Assembly (NCBI GenBank): GCA_963726995.1 | Contig: CAVSEP010000005.1 | Location: 124,001 to 188,000, forward strand | Direction of reading: 5' to 3' | From: DAIDKA01 sp963726995 | Lineage (GTDB): Bacteria; Pseudomonadota; Gammaproteobacteria; Steroidobacterales; Steroidobacteraceae | DNA length: 64,000 nt | In this document: positions 27,560-34,940 of the stretch, one piece after another | Position numbering within the stretch: the first letter of the stretch is position 1 | Layout of the letters: the number at the start of each line of letters is the position of its first letter | Position numbers and translations under genes: made by a program | The notes under the pieces: generated by a model | Database searches by the model: none | What the model was told of the DNA's origin: nothing | What the model saw: the letters and a program-made list of their open reading frames with translations, nothing else

Positions 27560-28893
27560 TTAACGCGAGTGTCCCGCCAATTGAACGTCCAAATCATGTA
27601 CCCTCGGCAACCTCAGAGAATTCATGACCACGAGGAGAGATGCGCCCATATCCGCGGCGATCGCGCCCCATAACGTGGCGTAGCCCGCAAAGGTCAAACC
27701 GACGAAGATCGCCTTGATCGCCAGAGAAATCACGATGTTCGCGCGGATCACGAACAGTGTGCGCTTCGAATGAGCAATCAGCCAGGGCAGCCGCGAGAGA
27801 TCGTCGGTGATAAGCGCGATATCCGCCGTCTCGATCGCGGCGTCGCTGCCCGCTGCACCCATCGCAATGCCGAAGGTGGCCCGCGCCATCGCCGGCGCGT
27901 CGTTCACGCCGTCGCCGACCATCGCCACCGTCTGGTATTTGGCCGTCAACGCCTCGATCGTCGCGACCTTGTCCTGTGGCAGGAGCTCGGCATGATCCTC
28001 GTCGATGCCCGCCTCGCGGGCGATCGCCTCGGCGGTTTCCCGATTGTCGCCGGTCAGCATAATGAGATGCGGGACCCCGGCCTTGCGCAACAAGCGGATC
28101 GCTTCCGCCGCCCCGGGCCGCACGACATCGGCCACGGCGATGAGGCCGCAGGCGTGAGTTTCGTTGCGGATGACGACAACCGTCCTGCCATCCCGCTGGA
28201 TCGAGTCCGCATGCCGGGTGACTTCCGCGGTCTCCTGCAGCCGCTCGACAAGATAGCGGTGTGAGCCGAGCCAGAACTCGGCATCCTTGAACCGCCCGGT
28301 GACGCCCTTGCCTGGCAAGAGCTGCACGTCGTCCGCGGGCTGGAACGCAACGCCCCGCGTATGCGCGAATTCGATAATCGCCTTGGCGAGCGGATGAATG
28401 CTGCGAGCCTCCAGACCCGCCGCGCGCTCAAGCAGGTCCGATTCAGTGTGTCCGTTCAACGGCACGAGACTGACGACGGACGGACGGCCTAGTGTCAATG
28501 TTCCGGTCTTATCGAAGGCAATCGCCTTGAGCGCAGCGGGTTGTTCGATATAGCTGCCGCCCTTGATCAGTATGCCGTGCCCGGCGGCAGCGGCCAGCGC
28601 GGCGACAATGCGGACCGGCGTCGAGATCACCAAGGCGCACAGGCATGCGATCACGAGCAGCACAAGCGCCCGATAAGTCCACGCCCCCCAAGCGGCGCCG
28701 AGCAAAAGAGGCGGCAGGATGAAGACGGCAATCGCAAGGACAATGACGGCCAGTGTGTAGATGCGGGCAAACTTCTCGGCCCACGGTTTGGCGCTCGCCC
28801 GCCGGCCATGCGCCTGCTCGACGAGCTGGACGATGTGGGCCAGCGTCGTGTCCCCGGCGGACTTGGTGCTTTCTACCTCCAGCACAGCGTCGC
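27560..28893 (-). pseudogene. Zn/Cd/Pb-type P1B ATPase, 5'-truncated
   Basis: Only the C-terminal two-thirds of a heavy-metal efflux ATPase remains. Present are the end of the actuator domain (VESTKSAGDTTLA), DKTGTLT (phosphorylated Asp), SIHPLAKAI (HP motif), MLTGDNRETA, MVGDGVNDAPAMA and the last two TM helices with KAIFVG and ADMGASLLVVMNSLRL, which are typical of the Zn/Cd/Pb class. The metal-binding N-terminus and TM1-4 are missing, and homology stops at about 28893, where a TetR fragment begins on the other strand. The transport motif CPC reads CLC (codons at 28637-28645), removing the invariant proline. The product is very unlikely to transport. Confidence 0.85.
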
Positions 28894-28895
28894 CA

Positions 28896-29410
28896 GGGAT
28901 ACGAGGCGATTACCATCACGGATATCTGCGAGAGGCTGCCGGTGTCGGTCGGTCGATCCTCTATGCGCATTACGTGAACAAAGACGATTTGAAGCGCAGC
29001 GGTTTCGAGCCCTTGCGGAAGTTCCTGAATGATCAGCAAAGGGACGCGCTGGCGGCGCGCGACGGTAATAGCCGCAGTTTGAGCTTCAGTCTGCCAATGT
29101 TTGAGCATGCCCGTAACCATCGTGACCACTATTGGGCACTCGTTGGGAGCCGCGGCGGCACCGTGAGTCTGGGGACCATTCGCAAGATGCTCTCCAATCT
29201 GGTGCGCAACGAAATGGCTGCCCGGGCCAGCAAGAACTCCGGGGAGGCCATCCCGGACGAACTAATTGTCCAATATGTAGTGGGCGCCTACATGGCCGTC
29301 ATGACGTGGTGGCTTGATAGCGGGGCCACACTCCCGCCGCAGCGCATGGATGCAATGTTTCGGCGCTTGGCGACCGACGGCATTTTGCGAGCGTGGTGCT
29401 CAAGGTCCTA
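28896..29410 (+). pseudogene. TetR-family regulator, 5'-truncated and frameshifted
   Basis: The fragment starts inside the helix-turn-helix (YEAITITDICER), shifts frame at about 28931-28935, and continues as AAGVGRSILYAHYVNKDDLKRSGF. A C-terminal ligand domain follows (HARNHRDHYWALVG, ELIVQYVVGAYMAVMTWWLDSG, RLATDGILRAW). The first approximately 20 codons are missing, and the 3' end is unclear because the frame stays open into the convergent copD gene. It abuts the truncated ATPase head-to-head, so one deletion seems to have removed both 5' ends and the shared promoter. Confidence 0.75.
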
Positions 29411-29455
29411 TTGGGGATGTCGCACCGTCGAAGTCTCTGCCAATATTCGAGCGGG

Positions 29456-30400
29456 TCAATGGTTGGATATCGGCGGCGCCAGGGTCCCCAGTATCGCGAC
29501 GACGGCGACGACGAGCAGCGCCAGGGCTGTTTCGGCGAACACGCTTCTTCGCAGTGCTTTCAGTGTAGCCAGCGCTGGCGAAGAAGCAGAGATCGAGGCA
29601 CGCAGAGCGGGCACGAGGCGATAGCGATTGGCGGCCGCGAGAATCAGCATCAGCGTAAATAGCGCAAGCTTCACAATTAGCGCGCGGCCGTAGGGTGTCG
29701 TAAAGAGCTCGCGCCACCGGGCCGGACCTATCAGGTACCAGCTATTGACGATTCCGCTAAGAATCAAGGTGGAGACGACCGCAGCTCCCACGCCCGAGAA
29801 TCGCACAAGCGCACGTTCGACAACAGCGACATCCAATCTACTGCTCGAGGCCGTCGAACTCAGCAGTTGAATGCTGAGAGGGATGAGTGCCCCGATCCAG
29901 ACACCGGCAGCCAACAGGTGCACCACATCGCTTCCCCGGTGCAGCAGCCCTGCGATGCCTGAATCCATCGAACCGTGGCCTGTCCACGCAAAGCTCGCAA
30001 CGACAACCGCTCCGATGGCGGCTTGAAGAATCCACAGTCCGCGAGAGCGCGGAAGCACTAGCAGGAGGGTTGCGGCACCACTGAGTGCGGCAATACGTAT
30101 CGCGCCAATTCTTCCGAAGCCGGTATCCGAAATGATCGACCACAAAGATGTCCAGTCGATCGCGTTTCGAAGGTCGCCCGTCAGGGAGGCTGTCTTCCCC
30201 GTGAGCCACGTCAAACTTGCCGCGAGCGCCACGATGGCGGCGATGAGCAGAAGCCTGTGTGCCCAGGGGCGCCCGGCGATGGAGGAGGGGATCGGGACCT
30301 CGGCAAGGCCATAGAGAAAGAACAGCGACGAGCCAAACAGGATCACGGCCCCGGCGTACTGCAGGCCTCGCGCCGCCAGGATCACCCCATCGAGCATCAC
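29456..30400 (-). CDS. copD: Copper resistance membrane protein CopD, 314 aa
   Basis: A polytopic inner-membrane protein with about eight hydrophobic segments. The family is thought to move copper between periplasm and cytoplasm together with CopC. The first helix has ARGLQYAGAVILFGSSLFF. A histidine-bearing loop (SFAWTGHGSMDSGIAGLLHRGSDVVHLLAAGVWIGAL, of which WTGHG, LHRGSDVVHL and GVWIGAL are typical) identifies the family. It ends normally at 29456. The copC stop is 4 bp upstream, so the order copC-copD forms one minus-strand transcript. Confidence 0.88.
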   Translation of the reverse strand: MMLDGVILAARGLQYAGAVILFGSSLFFLYGLAEVPIPSSIAGRPWAHRLLLIAAIVALAASLTWLTGKTASLTGDLRNAIDWTSLWSIISDTGFGRIGAIRIAALSGAATLLLVLPRSRGLWILQAAIGAVVVASFAWTGHGSMDSGIAGLLHRGSDVVHLLAAGVWIGALIPLSIQLLSSTASSSRLDVAVVERALVRFSGVGAAVVSTLILSGIVNSWYLIGPARWRELFTTPYGRALIVKLALFTLMLILAAANRYRLVPALRASISASSPALATLKALRRSVFAETALALLVVAVVAILGTLAPPISNH

Positions 30401-30404
30401 CCGA

Positions 30405-30779
30405 TCACTTCACCGTGAAGCTGTAACTTCCCGTCGTTTTGTGGCCGTCGTCAGAGGTCACGGCGATCCAGGTCACGGTATACAAGCCTGGGACGAGTGA
30501 ATTGTTGGCCATGATGACCAGGGACTTGGCATCCTTGGCTTCCATCGACCTGATGGCAACAGGCTTTCCATCGATGTCGGTCAGCTTGATGCTCGAGAGC
30601 TTCTTGGCCAGTTCCTCATTAAACTGCAGCAGAATCGTCTTAGGCGCTGCAACAGTGGCGTTGGCGGCGGGATCGGCAGTGACGAGTTTGGCGTGAGCCT
30701 GCGCCTGGCCAACCCCCAGTATCGCCACGGCGCACAATGCCAACCGGCCAGTCGCGCGGCCGGGATTTAGACTAGTCAT
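30405..30779 (-). CDS. copC: Periplasmic copper-binding protein CopC, 124 aa
   Basis: The signal peptide ends at AQA-HAKL, so His is the first mature residue, as required for the CopC Cu(II) site. The second half of that site is SDDGHKTTGSYSF near the C-terminus, with Asp and His. The cupredoxin-like beta core reads ILLQFNEELAKKL and VTWIAVTSDDGH. The methionine-rich Cu(I) loop of longer CopC proteins is absent, so this is probably the Cu(II)-only type. It is first in the copC-copD operon and divergent from the anti-sigma/sensor/sigma trio, with a strong palindrome between (30851-30874). Confidence 0.9.
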   Translation of the reverse strand: MTSLNPGRATGRLALCAVAILGVGQAQAHAKLVTADPAANATVAAPKTILLQFNEELAKKLSSIKLTDIDGKPVAIRSMEAKDAKSLVIMANNSLVPGLYTVTWIAVTSDDGHKTTGSYSFTVK

Positions 30780-30850
30780 CGTGGTTGTCTCCTATCACTT
30801 AGGGATCGACGCCGGTATTTCCAGCTGCTGTCAATACGCATTCGGCTGGC

Positions 30851-30874
30851 GTACCCCTCCCGCCGGAGGGGTAC
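30851..30874. promoter_or_regulatory. Perfect palindrome, candidate metal-repressor operator
   Basis: Arms GTACCCCTCC (30851-30860) and GGAGGGGTAC (30865-30874) are exact inverses with spacer CGCC. It sits in the 141-bp divergent region between copC and the CnrY-like gene. The TACCCC...GGGGTA outline resembles operators of CsoR/RcnR-type repressors, but no such gene is in the window. Confidence 0.5.
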
Positions 30875-30920
30875 GGGCGCGGCGCGCGTAGTCAACGTAA
30901 CGATTTGAAGGAGCTATTTC

Positions 30921-31205
30921 GTGCTTGACACCGATCTACAGAAGCTGGCTCATCTAGATCCGGACCGCCCCTTGGATAATCTGAATATCGACATCTGGGC
31001 AGGGGTGGCGGCGCGCGAACAATCACGCTCGCTCGCTAAGCTGATTGCAGCCTCGCAAGCCTTTGTATTGGTGTGCGCACTCATCGGCGGTGTGGCTGCG
31101 GGGGTGCACCGCTCGGTTGCCGGCCCGCCGGATGACCTTGGCGCCTTTTCCCCCCATTCGCCCTGGGTCGCCTCAGCCCGACTCGATGGAGGTCCGCCCC
31201 GATGA
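30921..31205 (+). CDS. CnrY-like membrane anti-sigma factor, 94 aa
   Basis: A small single-pass protein: a charged cytoplasmic N-terminus of about 45 aa (DNLNIDIWAGVAAREQSRSLAKL), one TM helix (AFVLVCALIGGVAAGV), and a short periplasmic tail. Size, topology and position, directly before a CnrX-like sensor and an ECF sigma gene, match CnrY, the anti-sigma of the cobalt/nickel cnrYXH system. Start is GTG with GGAG upstream. It overlaps the next gene by ATGA-type overlap (31202-31205). Identification rests mostly on synteny; CnrY proteins diverge quickly in sequence. Confidence 0.6.
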   Translation: MLDTDLQKLAHLDPDRPLDNLNIDIWAGVAAREQSRSLAKLIAASQAFVLVCALIGGVAAGVHRSVAGPPDDLGAFSPHSPWVASARLDGGPPR

Positions 31206-31642
31206 GCCCTGTCCGGACGGTGGCGTATACGGTTGTGCTGACCCTGTTGGTGGCCGCCCTAGGCGGCTGGCTCGGGGTCCGCTATGGCCTTCGACAGGCA
31301 CCCGCGACGCCGGGACTTGATCAAGTTCTGCATCATGAGCTCACTCTCAGTCCCGACCAGCAGCAGCGACTGACCTCTTTGGAGGCCGGGTTCGCGGCAA
31401 GGAGGAAGGTTTTGGAGACCGAGATGCACGCGGCCAACGCCGATCTGGCGGCCGCGATCTTAAGCGAGCACCGCTATGGCCCGGCCGCTGAACAGGCGAT
31501 CGACCGGTTTCATGCTGCAATGAAGACGCTCCAGGAAGAGACGATCATGCACGTACTCGCAATGCGTGCCGTGCTGACGCCCGAGCAAGCGCAAAAATTC
31601 GACCAGACCGTGTCAAAGGTACTCAATTCGGATCCCACGTGA
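31202..31642 (+). CDS. CnrX-like periplasmic metal sensor, 146 aa
   Basis: An N-terminal TM anchor (VAYTVVLTLLVAALGGWLGV) leads to a helical hairpin sensor of the CnrX/ZraP heavy-metal family, with LSPDQQQRLTSLEAGFAARRKVLE and a conserved MHAANADLAAAI. Relative to CnrX as I remember it, four metal ligands keep their places (H44, E61, H117 and M121, with H-x3-M intact), but the first histidine is D40. It should bind metal in the periplasm and release the anti-sigma. It overlaps the CnrY-like gene before it and the sigma gene after it. The Asp could shift metal preference. Confidence 0.75.
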   Translation: MSPVRTVAYTVVLTLLVAALGGWLGVRYGLRQAPATPGLDQVLHHELTLSPDQQQRLTSLEAGFAARRKVLETEMHAANADLAAAILSEHRYGPAAEQAIDRFHAAMKTLQEETIMHVLAMRAVLTPEQAQKFDQTVSKVLNSDPT

Positions 31643-32229
31643 GTGATGACCCGAACGATATCGATCGGCCGCTGGCCATGGCAGCCGTGGGGGGCGATCG
31701 GCGCGCATTCGAAGAACTGGTGCGCAGGCACAAAGCCCCGCTATACCGCTTCGTCCGCCGCTACGTCGGTGAATCCGATGATGCCTACGATGTCGTCCAG
31801 GAGAGTTTCGTTTCGGCCTGGACGGCGCTGCGACGCTTCGATGTCAAGCAGTCCTTTGGAGCGTGGCTGAGAACGATCGCCCTGAACAAGTGCCGGGACT
31901 ATGGTCGGCGCAAGAGTGTGCGGCGCCGCTTTCTGATGCTCTTCGCCCTCGAAAACCCTCCGTCGGCGCCGGTCGCCACCGCCGATACAGAAGGCGACGA
32001 AGACAAAGAGGAATCGCTACGCTTACGCCTGCTAGATCAGGCGATTGCAGGGCTGCCGCGCCGGTACAAAGAACCGCTGTTACTCACGACGTTCAGCGGC
32101 TTGAGCCAACAGCAAGCCGCCGTGGCCCTCAAGACGACGACGAAGGCCGTCGAAATGCGGATCCGGCGCGCAAAGCAGAAACTACGCGAGGCTTTGACCG
32201 CCCAGAAATTCAGTCCGCCAGAGGGTTAA
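31639..32229 (+). CDS. ECF RNA polymerase sigma factor (CnrH-like), 196 aa
   Basis: Sigma region 2 is LYRFVRRYVGESDDAYDVVQESFVSAW and region 4 is LPRRYKEPLLLTTFSGLSQQQAAVALKTTTKAVEMRIRRAKQKL (landmarks only), separated by an acidic linker with EGDEDKEE. There is no region 1.1 or 3. GTG start overlaps the sensor stop, so all three genes are coupled. It is expected to be held by the CnrY-like protein and freed by metal, and to transcribe its own operon and probably copA-copB, which begins 70 bp downstream. A candidate promoter could not be fixed by eye. Confidence 0.85.
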   Translation: MSDDPNDIDRPLAMAAVGGDRRAFEELVRRHKAPLYRFVRRYVGESDDAYDVVQESFVSAWTALRRFDVKQSFGAWLRTIALNKCRDYGRRKSVRRRFLMLFALENPPSAPVATADTEGDEDKEESLRLRLLDQAIAGLPRRYKEPLLLTTFSGLSQQQAAVALKTTTKAVEMRIRRAKQKLREALTAQKFSPPEG

Positions 32230-32298
32230 CCCGGACGAATGCGTATACCTATCACGTCTGGACTGCGGCGTTTTCGCTGTTAGGTCGGGGTAGAAGGA

Positions 32299-34083
32299 AT
32301 GCGCGACAAACTGAACCGTCCCTTGGGCCTTGGTCCGTGGAACCGGCGCCGATTCGTCCAGGGAATGGCACTGGCCACCTGTGGTGCGGGGAGTCTGTAC
32401 CGGGCTCACTCGGCTTATGCACAGCCTGACACCGGAACGCCGGGTCTGAGTGGGCAACGCCTGAACCTTGCCATCGGCTCCATCCCTTTTAATGTCACGG
32501 GCCGCCCGCGGGTGGCTACGGCGGTCAATGGCTCAGTGCCTGCCCCCATCTTGCGGTTGCGCCAGGGTGATGCCGTCACTGTCAATGTCACCAACCGCCT
32601 GTCGGAGCCGACCTCAATCCATTGGCACGGCTTAAGACTTCCGGCAGATCAGGATGGCGTGCCAGGCCTCACCTTTGGCGGCATCGCGCCAGGGGAAACC
32701 TTCACCTACCGCTTTCCCATCCTGCAAGCCGGCACCTACTGGTACCACAGTCACAGCGGCATGCAGGAGCAGACCGGCCTCTATGGCGCGCTGATCCTGG
32801 TTCCGCGCGAGCGCGAGCCCTACAGCTACGAGCGCGACTATGTCGTCATGCTCTCGGACTGGACCGATGAGAATCCCATGACGATCGTTTCTAATCTCAA
32901 GCAACAAAGCGACTACTACAACTACCACCGGCGCACCCTCGGCACGTTCGCCAATGACGTTCGGCGCGATGGCCTCAAGCCCACCCTCCAGGAACGGCTG
33001 ATGTGGGGCAAGATGCGGATGAGTCCCACCGACATCATGGATGTGACGGGTGCCACTTACACCTTTCTGGTGAACGGGCGCGCTCCTGCGGCCAACTGGA
33101 CCGCGCTGTTCAATACCGGCGAGAAAGTTCGGCTGCGCTTCATCAACAGTTCCTCCATGACAACGTTTGATGTGCGCATTCCAGGTTTGCCGCTGGCAAT
33201 TGTGGCCGCCGACGGTGGTGACATTGAACCTGTGACGGTAGGTGAATTTCGCATCGGCGTGGCGGAGACCTTCGATGTGATCGTCGAGCCGCCCGAAGAG
33301 ATGGCCTACACCATCTTTGCCCAGGCGCAGGACCGCTCAGGCTTTGCCCGCGCGACACTCGCGCCGCGTGCGGGAATGGCGGCTGCTGTTCCAGCGATGG
33401 ATCCACCGGCTCTACGCACCATGGCGGACATGGGCATGGGCGGGATGGCCGGCATGGCGGGAATGGATATGTCGAAGATGGACATGTCGGGCACGCCGGG
33501 TACGGGAAACGATAATCCGGCAATGGCTGGATTGCGCCCATCCGACGCAGCGGCGAACGCCGATGGCGTTGCCTCCGCAAGCCTGCATGGCGATCCCAAT
33601 GTCGATAACGTCGCTATGCAACCGCGAAGCCGCCTCGGCGAGGCTGGAACGGGGCTCGAGAACAATGGTCGGCGTGTGCTTCTTTATTCGGACCTGAAGG
33701 CGCTTCAACCGGCTACGGATACCCGCGCCCCGTCCCGCGACATCGAGTTTCACCTGACCGGCAACATGGAGCGCTGGGTGTGGGGATTTGACGGCAAGAA
33801 ATTCTCACAAGTCGGTCCGATCCACGTTGCGCTCGGAGAGCGTGTTCGTTTCGTCCTCATCAACGACACCATGATGGAACATCCGATCCATCTGCATGGC
33901 TTTCTTTTCTCCTTGGAAAACGGCCAGGACTCGCACCTGCCGCTCAAGCACACGGTCAACGTGAAGCCTGGCGAGCGTCTAAGCTTTGTCTTCACAGCGG
34001 ATACGCCCGGACACTGGGCATTTCACTGTCACCTGCTTTACCACATGGAAACCGGCATGTTTCGGACAGTGGTGGTGACATGA
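32299..34083 (+). CDS. copA: Copper-resistance multicopper oxidase CopA, 594 aa
   Basis: A Tat-exported oxidase of the CopA/PcoA family. The N-terminus has NRRRFVQGMALA. Copper ligand motifs are HWHGLRLP, YWYHSHSG, HPIHLHGF and HCHLLYHMETGM. A Met-rich segment (MADMGMGGMAGMAGMDMSKMDM, about residues 377-398; landmark MGMGGMAGMAGMDM) would bind extra copper. It lies 70 bp after the sigma gene and overlaps copB by ATGA. This is the periplasmic detoxifying oxidase of the cop system. It is larger than, and different from, the CueO-like protein at 25908-27440. Confidence 0.94.
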   Translation: MRDKLNRPLGLGPWNRRRFVQGMALATCGAGSLYRAHSAYAQPDTGTPGLSGQRLNLAIGSIPFNVTGRPRVATAVNGSVPAPILRLRQGDAVTVNVTNRLSEPTSIHWHGLRLPADQDGVPGLTFGGIAPGETFTYRFPILQAGTYWYHSHSGMQEQTGLYGALILVPREREPYSYERDYVVMLSDWTDENPMTIVSNLKQQSDYYNYHRRTLGTFANDVRRDGLKPTLQERLMWGKMRMSPTDIMDVTGATYTFLVNGRAPAANWTALFNTGEKVRLRFINSSSMTTFDVRIPGLPLAIVAADGGDIEPVTVGEFRIGVAETFDVIVEPPEEMAYTIFAQAQDRSGFARATLAPRAGMAAAVPAMDPPALRTMADMGMGGMAGMAGMDMSKMDMSGTPGTGNDNPAMAGLRPSDAAANADGVASASLHGDPNVDNVAMQPRSRLGEAGTGLENNGRRVLLYSDLKALQPATDTRAPSRDIEFHLTGNMERWVWGFDGKKFSQVGPIHVALGERVRFVLINDTMMEHPIHLHGFLFSLENGQDSHLPLKHTVNVKPGERLSFVFTADTPGHWAFHCHLLYHMETGMFRTVVVT

Positions 34084-34844
34084 GTCACGCGGGGAGTCGA
34101 GTGGTGGGCGCCTGTATGCTCATCACACTGAGCACCTCGGGCACCCTCGGACACGCGCAATCCGTGGTCAACGATCCGAACGCCGCAGCGCCATTTGGCA
34201 AGCCAATGGACGATGAGCGGATCTTCGTGCACGCCCAATTTGACGAGTTCGAAGCTCGCTTCGGCGATGGCCACAGCAGCTTTCGATGGGATGGCGAGGC
34301 GTGGATGGGAACCGACGCCAATCGACTGCGGCTCAAGAGCGAGGGGTTTGCCACCAACGGCACAACCGAGGACGGGCAACACGAGTTGCTATATGCCCAC
34401 CCGATCAGCCCCTACTTTGACCTGCAGGCAGGGGCGCGCTACGACCTGGACTCAGCTGCGGGCCGCGGCTGGGCCGCCATCGGCATCGAGGGTCTGGCAC
34501 CGCAATTTTTCAAAGTGTCAGCCACCGCCTACGTGGGCGATGCTGGTCGTTTTGCGGCAAAGCTCACCGGCTCATACGAGGTGTTGCTCACGCAGCGACT
34601 GATCCTTGAGCCGCTGGTCGAGCTGGATTGGTACAGTCGGTCAGATCCCCGCAGGCAGATTGGCTCGGGACTATCGGAGCTGGACACCGGTCTGCGCTTG
34701 CGTTACGAGATCATCCGCAAATTCGCTCCGTACATGGGCATCTCGTATAACCGAAAGTTCGGTGGTAGTGCCACATTCGCACGCACGAATTCAGAGCCCG
34801 CCGGGGCCCTGCAGGCGGCTCTGGGTCTACGCATGTGGCTGTGA
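34080..34844 (+). CDS. copB: Outer-membrane copper resistance protein CopB, 254 aa
   Basis: A CopB/PcoB-family barrel protein. It has a signal peptide (VVGACMLITLSTSGTLGHAQ), then the conserved MDDERIFVHAQFDEFEARFGDG, WDGEAWMGTDANRLRLKSEG and ELLYAHPISPYFDLQAGARYD segments, with strands to the end (AALGLRMWL). The Met/His-rich N-terminal repeats of classical CopB are absent, so it is the short form. It starts within the copA stop (ATGA). It probably sequesters copper at, or exports it across, the outer membrane together with CopA. Confidence 0.92.
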   Translation: MSHAGSRVVGACMLITLSTSGTLGHAQSVVNDPNAAAPFGKPMDDERIFVHAQFDEFEARFGDGHSSFRWDGEAWMGTDANRLRLKSEGFATNGTTEDGQHELLYAHPISPYFDLQAGARYDLDSAAGRGWAAIGIEGLAPQFFKVSATAYVGDAGRFAAKLTGSYEVLLTQRLILEPLVELDWYSRSDPRRQIGSGLSELDTGLRLRYEIIRKFAPYMGISYNRKFGGSATFARTNSEPAGALQAALGLRMWL

Positions 34845-34940
34845 AGCATGGGCGCGGTGCCGGATGACCACTCGGCACAGCCGCATGGACAGGACCGATC
34901 CAGGCGCTGGTTGTGAGGGCCGCCTGCCGGTTATTGCGAT

